Part shown: positions 35,462-48,736 of the stretch, piece by piece
Numbering within the stretch: the stretch's first letter is position 1
How the letters are laid out: every line of letters begins with the position of its first letter
Assembly (NCBI GenBank): GCA_013339895.1
Contig: JABACO010000010.1
Coordinates: forward strand, 6,545,930 to 6,609,929
Source of the DNA: Ephydatia muelleri
Lineage: Eukaryota; Porifera; Demospongiae; Spongillida; Spongillidae
Reading direction: 5' to 3'
DNA length: 64,000 nucleotides
The notes under the pieces: model-generated
The model's database searches: none
What the model saw: the letters and a program-made list of their open reading frames with translations, nothing else
Told to the model about the DNA's origin: nothing
Position numbers and translations under genes: made by a program

Positions 35462-35711
35462 GGGACAGTTTCCGCGAAAATTGCCCCACGGTTAAAATGT
35501 TATAAAAATGCATCATGTTTGAATCGCTATTACTTCCCAACGGATTAAGTTATCGACTTCCTGATTTCAACACTTTATAGTGAAATGGTGTAGTATGAAG
35601 TGTTGAAAATAGGAAGTCGATAGCATTATCCGTTGGGAAGTTATAGCGATTCAAACGCGATGCATTTTTATAACATTTTTACCGTGGGGCAATTTTCGCG
35701 GAAACTGTCCC
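35462..35711. mobile_element. 250-bp palindromic MITE, AATT target duplication
   Basis: Ends GGGACAGTTTCCGCGAAAAT and CGCGGAAACTGTCCC. Same length and sequence as 30892-31141 apart from scattered differences, flanked by AATT on both sides. The centre is in the opposite orientation to the other copy. Confidence 0.88.
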
Positions 35712-38520
35712 AATTTATATTAAATCCAAATCTTCGATGTGACTTACCAGCCATTTTGAAACACAAAATTGATATGAGAAAATGTAGCAGCAGTCTTGAA
35801 GCCTTGACGTTCAGCATATCTAAGGTCTCAATTTACACATGCTTAATGGCATACAATTTAATAAAGAACACTTAACAGACCTCGCAAGCCAAGAATAGTA
35901 GTGATAGGATTGAATTGATACACACACTGTGTATTAATTACTGTATACGGCTGATGTAATAATATAATACGATTGAGATACAACATTTTGTACAGTGCAC
36001 GTGGTTCAGTGCATGTATAACTCTGTAAGCACTTTTTAACAGGGATTGTTTTGTAATGAATGGAAGGAAATCCAAAACTATTCAAATCATGCTCAATTGA
36101 ACGGGCTTCACAGAGTTAACCGTATTTTAAAAAGGACTGAATGTCTATGAAGTCTCTACAGTATTGTGTTAGAAAAAAAAGCACAAACCAAGAACGTAAC
36201 AAAAACAAGATCCATCAATTTGGGAGATAAAATAAGAGATGTTAATCTGTTATCCTGTTCCAGTACAAGTAATCATAAACGTTTCTCACGAAAAGTTTGG
36301 GAAATTGTGAATGCACTCTATCACGGCTTTGACAAACTTACTTAATGTCGCTGGTCACACCTAATGCACGCGCGCAGGGCCGTGCACCGCTAGCATGGAT
36401 TGGGGAAGGTACCGATGTCTACCTTTTTTTCTTTAGTTGTCCCACAAGAGAGTTAGCACATACTAACAGTTGCATTAATAATGCTCAATTTCACCAATTC
36501 AATATTATAGTACGCTAGCGCTGTTACACCAACCATGGATAGTAAAGCTCCATCAATGCACTGTCGCGTGGATGGTAACTATTCAAATAATAAAGACTAT
36601 ACCCATGAAGATTAAAAGCCCATGCATTGTGAATGAAACTCAAAACCTTACCAATCCTTGATCTCGCTGAAATGTTCGCGTTATCCAGCTCCAGTAACAC
36701 GTAGCTCTATACTTCTATATAAATGGTTGTTTTAGTATCGATCACTTCTCGCGCGGATTACTGTACAGTAATCTTAGCATAGGATTGCGGGATGAGGGGC
36801 GTGTCCTGTGTTTAACTACCAGACAATACAACATATACTAGTAGGTGGGTCAGCACTGAACTTGCTGGCTTTTTGTGTAAAACCACTCTGGAGCTTGTTC
36901 GAAAATCCGAGCCTGGACATTTTATAACATTTTTCTGTAGCACTGTCGAACACTGTCTAAATTTTTGGGGTACCAACGCATGCTTTTTCAAGATTTTGAT
37001 ATTATAGAAGTCTGAAATGTCCTCTGCAGATTGCTTCTTACTCACTGAGAATCGAAGTATCTGTCATGGAGTTGTAAGGCGCTGAATTTTTAATTAGCCA
37101 TACATCTCAACGCAAGCGTTATTTCTATTGCGCGTACTGGAAATTTTATAATATATGCGCTATGTCCCTTTTCGCGAAAACGATCCCATTTCATCATTGC
37201 TGCGTTTATACTTCACTATTGGAATTGAGCTTCCAGCGTGGGAAAGCGAACTATCATCCTGGATTTGTCCTGGTTTTATGGAACAAACTTTCCAGGATGG
37301 GAAAGCACTGAATTGTCTGGCTTTTTGTTTAAAACCCTCTGGGGTTTGTTGGAAAACCCAGCCTGGGATGTTTAAAACTTTTTCCTGTGTTAAAAGTACC
37401 AAAGCTTTCTGAAAGAGTTGAAGGCAAATATCATATCAGCCAGTGGAAGTGACATATCCTGTCTAGAATTACATCAGCCATGCAATCCTCTCACTGAGGG
37501 ATTTTTTAACAGTTAAGGTGATCCCGGAATACATGCAGGAGTTCTATCTCCATCAACAGTGAATTATTGTACTTCTTACATAAAAAGGGGAAAACATGTA
37601 AAAGCTGCATGCCTGGCTTTTACATGTACAGCTGTTGCCCCTTTTTTTTCTTCTGCAGACCAATTATGTGAACCTGGCCCATACGGAAAGCAATGGTGAT
37701 TCTACCATTTTGATCGAATTTAAATGTAGAGACTCTTCATGGAGTTTCTAGCAATTAATACAATTGTTTGGATGATATATAATCTTGCGTATAATAACTT
37801 GTGTACTTTGGATTGTATGTGTGGCTCTCTGAATATGTTTCATCTTGATGATTCATCGCCATCATGTGTACATTTTTTTTGACCCTCTGATGACTTCAAC
37901 TCTGCATTTGATAATCTAACTGCACTCTAGGCCTCATTGGGCTGGATTTCTATGCCTCCAAGACAAGCAAGGAGTATTTGTTTTTTTAGAACCAAATAGA
38001 TTTCATTGATCGCATCTCTCATACAATGAATAGCACACTGCAGTTAAATGTAACACACTCTGGTTAGGACCACTCACATTTCAGAGAGTGCAGCATGTAG
38101 CTCAAGGGTACGGTTCATATCCAAATTTACTTTCTCTTGGACTACTAATTCACAATGCACATACATGGTTCACCACCAAGAAAACAATGTTCACACATTA
38201 TTTGAATCCTACAGTTCCAAGCACATCCTTTTAGTTAGATATTCATAAACAATATTGCCTTTGTTGTTGTAATTCTGCAAATATATTATCATATAAACTC
38301 ATTACCAACGTAAACAAAACCACAATTTCGTACAGCTATATCTGTAAATCTTCTGAACAATAAATGTTCTTGACATGCTCAAGCCCTCCTTGGCCAAATC
38401 CTATGCAATCTGAGATCAGATTCTGAATGCTGTCTTTTTAACACCTACAAGGTTCATCAATTTATACTTACTGTACATAAATTGAAGTGAAGCCTTACTA
38501 AGCACCGCTCCATAGCTTTG
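35712..38520. other. Noncoding, transposon remnants
   Basis: No gene supported. 36845-36990 and 37316-37400 are diverged copies of one sequence (CTGGCTTTTTGTGTAAAACC against CTGGCTTTTTGTTTAAAACC). Near 37.17 kb GTCCCTTTTCGCGAAAACGA is a terminus of the GGGAAA/GGGACA family. The remainder is AT-rich. Upstream exons of receptor A or tail exons of receptor B could lie here undetected. Confidence 0.4.
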
Positions 38521-38538
38521 CATGCAATCATAATAGTG

Positions 38539-38605
38539 AGGGGGGTGGAGGGGGGTGGGGGGGGGTGGAGGGGGGTGGGGGGGTGGAGGGGGTGGAGGCG
38601 GGTAT
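38539..38605. repeat. G-rich GGGGTGGAGG minisatellite
   Basis: Tandem GGGGGTGGAGGGGGGTGGGG-type units over about 70 bases. Multiple G-runs on one strand make a quadruplex plausible. It generates proline-rich frames on the minus strand that are not credible as coding. Confidence 0.85.
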
Positions 38606-40402
38606 AGCCTATGTAGTACTGCACTGCCAATTGTTGATATGTCTTCATGTAATTCACACGTAACATAATTCACTATATCACAATACAACATACACTACAT
38701 TAAAAAAAACATATGCAAATCTAAATTGCAAGGTTTGTCCAAACGCATTGCTTTACTGCACTGGCACAAATCTAGGAAGTAAAAATTAGAGGCAAATAAG
38801 AATTTGTTTCAGTGAGCCAGAAGGGGGAAAAAAGTACAGTACAACAAGCTCATACTTGAAATGGCAGTGTAGTACACAGCTATGTGAAACACTTACATGT
38901 ACATGAATGAAACATTTACTTATGCAAACATTATATGCAGGGGGCACTAGTGGTTCAATACACAATTAATTGTCATTACAAGGTTTTTAGCAAAGGTATG
39001 TTTGAACAGACCGGAATAACTAACAAGTGCATTTTTTTCTTCTACTATATATTTGGTCCATCTGCATTAATTATGGCAGAAGAAATGTGGTAGCAAAAGG
39101 GAAAACAATTCAACTCTGCACCTCAATTCATCCAAGAACATAATTTACATTTTGTTGGTTCCCATGTACTCAAGTCTAAAATTAAAATGTTTACATAGTC
39201 ATCACTGAAACTAATACAGCACATCCCATTCGAAAGTCAATGCTTTGTCCAAGCTATGGCCACGTGGCAACGGCTTATCTCATAATAATGTGAAGCTATT
39301 AAAACAGCCCTTCAAAACACTGTATGGTAGAGTGACTATTTCATTGCAAAAGTATCAATACATGCTGTTGGCAAACTACAGTGGAAACCATGCTAGGTGG
39401 ACAAACAAAAATTGACATCAATTTTATGTTTACTTGAATTAAAAACAATAACCACATATGATATTAAAATCTAACAACACAGATACATGGGCTAAACAAT
39501 TGTCAACAAGTAGCTAAAAGAATTTTTTTTCTCATGTGACTATCACATTCCACAACTTTCATTTTCAGTGACCGCAGTCTTGTCAACTCATTTCTACTAC
39601 ATTTCTTCACTCAGGACAACAAATCAGGATGATCATTGGAACGTACAGTGGCTTAAGCACCAACTGCTAAATCATTTGGCCGAGCTAGATTCTGAACCCA
39701 GGAAACTGTTTGTGCATTTTCGAGCATTACGTCCTATTTAAGGACTAAACGTGTTAGGCATTTATTTTTGCGAATTGCTCGGTTCATGCTGAATGAAGCG
39801 TTCTGTTGTTCAGAAAGGTGATTAGTGCATCATTTGAGCCCCCTTTTTACAATGCAACAGCGTATTTTTCCATTAGAATTCTGGTTGCCCAAAGTTCAGG
39901 TTTAAAACACGCTCCATTTTTGGATGAATTTCATCAAAATGATGCCGTTATAATCAGTTATTAGTTTCTGTTAGCACAAAAATTCTGTTTAGTACTTCAG
40001 CATTAACAGGTGCTATGATGCTGTGCATACAAAGACAATTAATACTTCAGCTACAACAAAAACAGAAATAATTTCAAACTCTCTCATATAGTACAGTTCT
40101 GAACATAATGCTTATACCTAATGTAATATTGAAATATGATCATACATTGTATAATTGTGCTTACGTAGGGATAAATAAAAAATCATTTTTCAAGCCAATT
40201 AGAAGATAAGCATCATGGCTAATAACCTACATGGAAATCCATGTCAGGAACTAAAATATGGTCATTGGTTGATAATAATCAAGTCAAGTTCAACTTACTG
40301 GCTGGTTAGTTGTATCACCAAATACAATTAATCCAATTATGTTTAATTTCAACTTGTGATGTGATAAATTAAACGTTTTGCAAAGTAATAACATGGACTC
40401 AC
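38606..40402. other. Probable intron/3' region of receptor B, nothing recognised
   Basis: The donor at 40402 (CTCA/GTGAGT) shows that receptor B continues downstream, so a tail exon should be in or beyond this stretch. None could be picked out by sequence. No repeats other than short homopolymers. Confidence 0.4.
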
Positions 40403-43378
40403 TGAGAAATATCTTTGGCATCATTTGTAACAGCTGGAGGGCGTATGGCTGGCTCTTGTTGTGCAGTCTCCAACTCTTGCTTTTTTCTTCTGCCACGTTG
40501 CACCACCCCCACCCCCACCACCACCAGCACCACCACCACCACTATTAGTATGCCTAGCAGCAGGACAGCAACCACTACAACTGGTACAGCAAATGTACTT
40601 GTTATTTCTGAAAGAGTAGGTATAATCAGATTACAATGAAACTGAAAAATAACTAACTCACCGGTGGTAGGTTTAATATTTGTGCTACCAGGTACATACA
40701 ATGATGGAATTCCAGCTGTTGGGGGACCCTTGTCTGGAAAAATGTTAATAACACAATATATATTTTATTCAGTATCTCCATTTACACAACAAATCATGAC
40801 ATCTACACATTGTCATTCCAGATAATAAGATAGTTTTCTGTTGCAACTTAAACCCTTTGTATATTCACAACAGTACAGTTTGATCACACCAAAACTTCAG
40901 TACTTACATATCCACTTTTTAGTTAAACATGCTAGATTGTAGAGATGAAATTGCCTTTCTAACATGTATTAGGACATAATAATATTTGAGTTGGATACCT
41001 TTAAAGATATGATTTCATCATTCTCTAAACTTCACAATTTAAAATACTTGTGTACAAGTTATTTTTATTTTTCATTTGAGTTTGTACGAAGCATTAAATC
41101 CTAGCTTTCAGAACAAACCCGAGACTTTGGGATACTATCCGCCTTGTTTCGGTCTGTTTATCATTTCATGCCACATGTGACAACAGTTGTCTAAATTGCA
41201 AATGGTTACAAAGTTTGAACCTTATAGTTCTGTGGTCATCTATATCAATTTCTTCACGTAAACCACATCATGAAAAGTCAATTAGCAGCTAAGGCAGTGT
41301 ACAATGGGGGGAAAATTCAATAAACATTCACCACAAGTAGTTATATTACTGGGCATTGGTCAATAATAACCAGCTCCAATAGAAAGAAATTCTGATTAAA
41401 TTTTTTAATTAGTGGTTAATTAAAAATATGCAAAACTAGTCGTAATCAAGTGCCCACAATCAAATATTTGACTTCCCAACTTATTAATACGTAATATAAT
41501 AACTGAAAGCTAATCGGCAAGCTGGATTTATTTTTACAGGAATTTTCCGTGATTGTGAGACACCCTGTATATTGGTAGTAGTGTAACGCCTAATTGTATA
41601 AATAAATATACAGCCTTTAAACCCGCCATTTGTACAAATTGCAATGCAATATACCATCAATAGTTATCTGTGTCTTCTTCCTTTGCAGCTCAAGATTACA
41701 CGTAGCTGCATTCCCATTTCCAGCTCCATTGACAGCAAACAATGTAAACACTGCACCATTATAGTCCAACATGGTTGCATTTAACTTTTCATCACTTGTG
41801 ACAGATGAACTCCTTAGATCCAGTGAGTAGTTACAGTGCATTGAAGGCTCGCATTCGGATGGATAGATTGTGATCGCACTGTTTGTTACATTGTTACTAA
41901 GAGCGTAATTGAATATAGAGGGTGGGTTTGAAACTTCAAGAGAGAATGGTGCCATCCATAAGATTGTCAGGATACCGCCTGCAAGAGTTATTTCAAAATC
42001 TGTTGGTGCTGCTAGTGTGCCTAGATGTAGGTAGACATACAGTGAATATGATATAAATAAGTACACTTAAAATTCACACACAACCATTAACAATGACTCA
42101 AAGATGACACTTGTACAAAGGGCAATACCTATCCTGTAGTTCACAAAAAAAGCATGGTATAACACTACATTTATGACAAAATAAAATGAACACTGCAACT
42201 GGATAAAATCAATAACTAAGGATATTTTAATCTTGATGTATCTACAGTAATAGGGAAGGTTCAGTAGGACGTGGGGCCTCTGTATGATGACAATTAGATC
42301 TCTTACATGTAGCTAAATAATACTAACGAGGGCATCAAACACCAAGCACTGCTGGAAGACGTGTTTTAAACGTATCTAGTCTGTTTCATTTATGACCATC
42401 AAATTCGAAGAGCATGGTAGGAAGTTTGGTAATGCCACATGTGGTCTGCAGATCACTGGTGTAAGTTGCTCCAAGGTCATGCCTTGTACCAGCAACCTGT
42501 TAAGAACTGCACACATGCAGAACAGATTTCGGAGGCTGTTATGATGCATTTATCAATTGGCCATATGCAGTGACATCTTGCTTCATATCAACCAGCATAA
42601 GATTGTTATCATATAAGTGATAAGCATCAATGGAAATTTGGTTTCAATTAAGGTTACATATGTCAAATCCAATTGTTGCTGTGCATTAATTACAAACCAA
42701 GAGAGCATTTGAGACAACTCAATACACAGTCATTCTCAACAGATTGCACCATGATGCTTGCATCAGATCCCAATGCACCTGCCAAACAGCCCAGTAAAGG
42801 CACACGCAACTTGGAATATAGATGTACCAATATGTGCCCTGGTCAACACAGTGGCTTCCAATCCAATCACTTAAAGTACAAGTATAACTACAACAGTGAT
42901 GCCCAATACACAAAACAATGATCCATGTCATGTCTATAGAATAAGATGCCTGGGTCTCACACCATATGTGTGCCTAGTCTCAATAGAGTCTCAGTGATGG
43001 GCTCCGTCATATATCTGCATGCATAAAGTACACACAAAATACATACCACTACAAACATACCCTGGAGAATAAGCTTGACTGGTTCACTTGATTCTGCACT
43101 GCTAGGTATACGTAAATACTTCATCACTGTACAAATTACTGTAATGTTACTATTAGCTCTGGTTTTCGGAATACTTAATTGAGAGGAAACAGAATGCCCA
43201 TCTTGTATATAACTTGCAATTTCTATTCCTTTGCTGCGTACAGATGGTGAGCCAGTACCATATCCATCAACTGTCCACAGAAGATATTTTCCACTTCCGT
43301 TGCAATTAAATGTAAAGTTTGATGCATTGTTCTCAAATGTTATGTAGTCACGAGGTGGTGAAATAACAACACTGGCAT
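40403..43378 (-). CDS. Ig-FN3 transmembrane receptor B (partial)
   Basis: Exons: 43061-43378, Ig-like (ITFENNASNFTFNCNGSGKY ... ITVICTVMK); 41655-42020, FN3-like (APTDFEITLAGGILTILWMA ... FTLFAVNGAGNGNAATCN); 40662-40733, a Pro/Thr-rich stalk (GPPTAGIPSLYVPGSTNIKP); 40403-40607, a membrane helix (FAVPVVVVAVLLLGILIVVV...) followed by basic QRGRRKKQELETAQQEPAIR. The first three are phase 1-1, so each module can be gained or lost without a frameshift. Domain order, phases and residues (APFSLxV, FAVNGAGNGN, VSSQLxxPxTxANxNxTVIC) show it is a tandem paralogue of receptor A. The last exon ends in phase 2, so a tail exon is missing from the model, as is the signal peptide. Confidence 0.78.
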
Positions 43379-44482
43379 CTGTAATGTGCAAAAAAAACTT
43401 CACAAACTAAATGTAAAAGTGCCCTAGTTATTTGACAGGGCAAAATAAAAAGATACTGTCATACATAACAGACTGTCTGTTAATTACGTCTTGCCTATCT
43501 TAAACACCACCGGTACATGTACCTTCAACTCTTCCATAAACTATTACACTTTGGTGAGCTCACCTGCAAACATGCCACATTATGACATGCCACATTCTCA
43601 CATTGTCCCACCCACAATAGCCACTCCAAGAAAAATGATTCTTGAATCATCAGCATCTATCATTCAGATGTATTTTAGTTACAAACATACCCTCCAAAAT
43701 ATTTTGGTTTTGTAAAGAACAAGCAGTATGTACAGGAAACCAGGGAAAAGACATGCATTAGTAATTATTGTGTTCATGACTTGCTGACATGCAAATAAAG
43801 TGCATGCATCATACTAATATAATTTACTACCCTAGCACACTAAACCATACTCAACACATGCAGAATATTTGTGTGCGTGTCAGAGTCACAAGGTATGACA
43901 CAACTAATATGCCAGATTACATGTACTTGTAGGTACTGGTATGCACATGGGTCATGGGTCATGATGAAAGGGTTTGTTTGTGCAAATGTCTGGAGTGAAT
44001 TTCAACCATACTATGGTTGGTAGAGCTGCAATTGGCATGCTTCAAGCATTATTGTTTTCATTCCACTCACAAAACATATTGACAAAGCAATGTAGTTGCC
44101 CACCCCTAGCAGTGAACGTGTCCTTTGCTTCTTTGATAAGACAATTGTAGGTAAAGCTTGAAGTGTGTGCAGCTAGTGCTTTTCAAAGCTGTGATGCAAA
44201 TTCTCATTTATTAAATCCATCATGGTTTTGTTACCTACAGTGTAAGTGTGGATGGGTCACAAACTCTACATGCAAGTAATGGCACTCTGAATCATGAAAC
44301 AAAATGACTTACACACTGTACTACATTACTTGATATGTAAATCTGCTCACATTCTTCATTACTGAAACAAATGCACTACCTGAACAACATACACAAGTAC
44401 AGTACATGTAAAAGCATGCAAGTAATGATGAGAGTGTTTAGCATTATTTGGTCCATGTTTATCTCTTAAGAATGATGACTGA
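43379..44482. repeat. Intron/5' flank of receptor B, parent of the 20.3-21.4 kb duplicate
   Basis: About 1.1 kb matching 20275-21385 in order, with indels. Part of it probably is intron 5' of the Ig exon. The intron position identifies this copy as the original, since only here is the Ig exon complete. Confidence 0.8.
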
Positions 44483-44536
44483 AACACACACAACACACAC
44501 ACACACAAACACACACAAACACACACACACACACAG
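44483..44536. repeat. (CA)n microsatellite with CAAA interruptions
   Basis: ACACACAAAC units over about 50 bases. It lies exactly where homology to the 20.3 kb duplicate ends. Confidence 0.9.
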
Positions 44537-45380
44537 TACAGCTGTACAATACATTGTGAAAGATCTTTGAAACTATAGCTCTACCCCAAATGTATCATAT
44601 TGACACAGAAGCTAGAACACTGTTAGCAAGCACTGTACACATGTACATTATATACACAAATGGAGGGGGTTAACTAGAGTAACACAGTCATGTGTACTTA
44701 TTGGTGCCAGGAGGTAGCCCCACTAGTAACAAAGGCAAGATCAGCACTCCTATCCAAAGATAAATGAGATAAATGTTGTATTGATAGTTATGTTGTAAAC
44801 AATGTTTATTGTGTACCAATTGGAGAAATTAAGATACATGGTGTAAGTGAATTATTCAAGTTACACACTTCAGCTAAACATTAGGAACTTACTAGAAAAT
44901 GCAGGAAACAGCAGAGGCAATGCAAGCATGAAGAAAAATAAGTGATAAACCTTCTAAGAGAGACAGAGAGTAAATGAAATAATAAAACCACTGAACTAAG
45001 GATTTTGCTCCAACAGCACTCTACTGATGGGATAGGAAAACAACAACTCATCAAAGATCGAGTAACCTAAGCATGAATAAATAACGGCTAGTAACCATCT
45101 GCCAGATTACTCCAAACTTACAAAACCTGAATGATATATATGCTGCTATGTTAGGTTAAATAAAAGATCAATATAAATACATTCAACTGTGACTCATCCA
45201 AGGTGTGAGACTTTATATAGCATAGTACATTCTGGGATAGGAAAACATATGAATTATGGATACATACAGTATGCCATTACACATACTATCACATAAGTGC
45301 AAGAACTTCAATTGTGTCCAACTGTTACCTTTCTCATTATTTCTCCACCACTTTTTATCTTATTTGTTCTTTCAATCTCG
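44537..45380. other. Noncoding
   Basis: No splice-bounded coding exon, repeat or RNA gene recognised. Confidence 0.45.
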
Positions 45381-46935
45381 AATCTTCCTCCACATTGACC
45401 TACTCTCGATTCTCTCCCTTTTCACCATCATCATCTCCTCGTCTAATTGTTTCTGTATTTTCCACCCCATCTTGCTCTCCTCTTCCTTTCCCTTTCCTTT
45501 NNNNNNNNNNNNNNNNNNNNNNNNNNNNNNNNNNNNNNNNNNNNNNNNNNNNNNNNNNNNNNNNNNNNNNNNNNNNNNNNNNNNNNNNNNNNNNNNNNNN
45601 NNNNNNNNNNNNNNNNNNNNNNNNNNNNNNNNNNNNNNNNNNNNNNNNNNNNNNNNNNNNNNNNNNNNNNNNNNNNNNNNNNNNNNNNNNNNNNNNNNNN
45701 NNNNNNNNNNNNNNNNNNNNNNNNNNNNNNNNNNNNNNNNNNNNNNNNNNNNNNNNNNNNNNNNNNNNNNNNNNNNNNNNNNNNNNNNNNNNNNNNNNNN
45801 NNNNNNNNNNNNNNNNNNNNNNNNNNNNNNNNNNNNNNNNNNNNNNNNNNNNNNNNNNNNNNNNNNNNNNNNNNNNNNNNNNNNNNNNNNNNNNNNNNNN
45901 NNNNNNNNNNNNNNNNNNNNNNNNNNNNNNNNNNNNNNNNNNNNNNNNNNNNNNNNNNNNNNNNNNNNNNNNNNNNNNNNNNNNNNNNNNNNNNNNNNNN
46001 NNNNNNNNNNNNNNNNNNNNNNNNNNNNNNNNNNNNNNNNNNNNNNNNNNNNNNNNNNNNNNNNNNNNNNNNNNNNNNNNNNNNNNNNNNNNNNNNNNNN
46101 NNNNNNNNNNNNNNNNNNNNNNNNNNNNNNNNNNNNNNNNNNNNNNNNNNNNNNNNNNNNNNNNNNNNNNNNNNNNNNNNNNNNNNNNNNNNNNNNNNNN
46201 NNNNNNNNNNNNNNNNNNNNNNNNNNNNNNNNNNNNNNNNNNNNNNNNNNNNNNNNNNNNNNNNNNNNNNNNNNNNNNNNNNNNNNNNNNNNNNNNNNNN
46301 NNNNNNNNNNNNNNNNNNNNNNNNNNNNNNNNNNNNNNNNNNNNNNNNNNNNNNNNNNNNNNNNNNNNNNNNNNNNNNNNNNNNNNNNNNNNNNNNNNNN
46401 NNNNNNNNNNNNNNNNNNNNNNNNNNNNNNNNNNNNNNNNNNNNNNNNNNNNNNNNNNNNNNNNNNNNNNNNNNNNNNNNNNNNNNNNNNNNNNNNNNNN
46501 TCTCCTCATCCTCTCTCTTCATCTCAGTGTTTCTCTCTTGTCCTGTAGCTCTTCTTCTCCGTCCTCGTTTCCTCTCTCCTCGTCTCTTCCTCCTCTCTCT
46601 TATTCTCACTCTCTTCCTCCTGCTTCCTCTCTCTGATTTTCTCTTCATTTCTCACCCAAGCAATCTCTCTTCCTCCTGTTTTCTTCCCCCTCCTCCTCCT
46701 CTTCCTCCCTCTCCCTCCTCTTCTCCTCCTCTCTTTCTCTCTTTATCCTTTCTGCTCCTTCCATTCTCTTTTCTCTTTCTTTCCTTTCTCAGCCGTTCGT
46801 TTCTTCCTCCTTTCTCTCCCTGCGTTCTCGTTTCTCTCCTCATACTTCATCTCCTCCCCTTTCTCTCCTTTTTTCTCTCCTCTTCTATTCACTCCATTCC
46901 TCCTCCTTTCACTCTCTCTTCTGTGTCTCCTAGTT
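45381..46935. repeat. Pyrimidine-rich tract containing a 1000-base assembly gap
   Basis: C/T-rich low-complexity sequence (TCTCCTC, TTCCTCC) on both sides of N at 45501-46500. The gap is exactly 1000 bases, probably a placeholder length. All long frames across it are artefacts. Confidence 0.95.
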
Positions 46936-47344
46936 GCTTATTGTTCTTGAGATTATTCTTGAAAGTAATGGTGACATGTTCTTCGGAGCACTGTATTGAA
47001 TATAGCAGCATTCAAGACATTCTGTCAATGTATTTTCTAGATAGCAGTTTACAGGTTGTGTAGCATAATTCAGCAAACTACCCTATATACCGATAAGATA
47101 ATTCAGTGATTCATTGTGTTATTAAAATGTTCAACAAAACCTAATATTTAAGCTATTTTGCTAATCATTAAATAATCCCTTGAATAGTCATCATGGGGCC
47201 GCTGTTTAAAAACTGGGATACCAGTATCTTGATTTATTTATCATGCTAGACTTCAAAAGTGAATTTAAAGAGTAGAAAGAACCACAGAATTGGATCTAAC
47301 AAGGATCATACATACAAACTTAAATCTACTGTCATTGGGAGTAT
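46936..47344. other. Noncoding
   Basis: Nothing recognisable between the pyrimidine tract and the inverted-repeat element. Confidence 0.45.
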
Positions 47345-47840
47345 CAAACATTCCACAAGATTTTGACCCTTATGAATTTCCGTTCAAATCGCTTCAAATT
47401 CGGTACACGTGTATGTAGAGGAATCAAGCTGTTCATATTACCCTTTCCGTTACGAAGCTACCACAGTGCAAAGATAATGGACATTTTGCTTTGTGCCAAT
47501 GATTTTGGCAAACCACTTCCAATTCAAGAAAATCATTGGTGCAAAAATGTGCAACCACTTTGAACAGCTGTATCTCTGTAATGGATAGTGTATAGATTAA
47601 GAAACAAATGATATCAATAGCGACAGGACTCCTCTATGTACACACCAAATTTGAAATGATTTGAACACTCTTACCTGAAAATGTCGTGGTTTTAAACCAC
47701 AGGGGTATCGGACTTCAAAACAACAGCACTGTACTTGTACAAGACACCAAACTATATTTACCCACAACAATGGTGTGGTATAAAGCTTTAAAATAGAACA
47801 TCAATTGCGTAAACCTTGCAGACTATAGAACGTTTTGAAT
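47345..47840. mobile_element. Palindromic remnant of the GGGAAA-family transposon
   Basis: Left arm TTCAAATCGCTTCAAATTCGG through TTACGAAGC, and right arm with GCTGTATCTCTGTAATGGAT, CCAAATTTGAAATGATTTGA and GGGGTATCGGAC in reverse. Both match the terminal repeats of the 31.4-34.4 kb element. The left arm is truncated and there is no coding interior. Confidence 0.65.
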
Positions 47841-48736
47841 TGCATGCTATATATATAAACTTACACAGGTCAAAATCTTGTGGAACATTCCATATTATTT
47901 ATTCTCTCCTTCATTAGCATGGATACTTTTACTGAGGTAGTGTGAATACCAACATGGTTATAGCTATATGTGACTATGCACAACCCATTTGTAAGCATTG
48001 TTGTAATCACTAACATGTATACCAATAAGTAAGCGATCATGATCTGATAGGTAAAGTTAAGATCACATGGGTCCATGTTTCACAAATAAATGATCACAAT
48101 AATGTATTTTTTAATAAAGCAGACTTGCAGAAGCACGCACAATAAAGACACATAACACATAAATTCACACATATACTGTACATGTACAACATACATAAAT
48201 GTACCCTTTGACCATAATCATCACTACCATCACATCATTCATACCAAACGATAAACACAAATCAAAATGTATTAAGCTTGAAAAAAAAATAAAGGATCAC
48301 ATTTTATGCATTAGTACAGTACATACGAAATTGGTGATAGACCATGTCAGGACTCTCTGTAATGTACAGTAGTAGTGAACGTATTGTACATGCAAGATAA
48401 ACTAACCAGGCAAAATGGACTGCATCAGTTTGTGTATGGCTGCCTAATTTGGAAGAAAAACACTTTGGCTGCTTCATTCTAATTTGTGTTTAATTCTCTG
48501 TGCATGATAATGTGCTGATTATGAGGGAACCAGATCAAAGACATTTTTGCTCCTAGTTTATAGAATAGAATAGAACACACACAGATCATTTGACTGCTCC
48601 GACAGATGTTTATGTGATGTGAAGGATATACATTCACATTGATCTGCTAAATATGCAGTAGTGTATACTGTAGCATGCATGTATGCAAACATGCAGCTTG
48701 GTAAGAAGAATGCAAGCAATTAATATATGTACTCAC
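47841..48736. other. Noncoding, downstream of the gene at 48.7 kb
   Basis: AT-rich with scattered ACATGTAC. The minus-strand gene continues past its donor at 48736, so downstream exons may lie here, but none was recognised. Confidence 0.4.

Noticed and set aside
38416..38691. Proline-rich minus-strand frames
   Set aside because: Translation of the GGGGTGGAGG minisatellite.
45256..47063. Long open frames across the N gap
   Set aside because: They exist only because N codons are not read as stops; the flanking code is low-complexity Ser/Leu/Pro or Arg/Glu.
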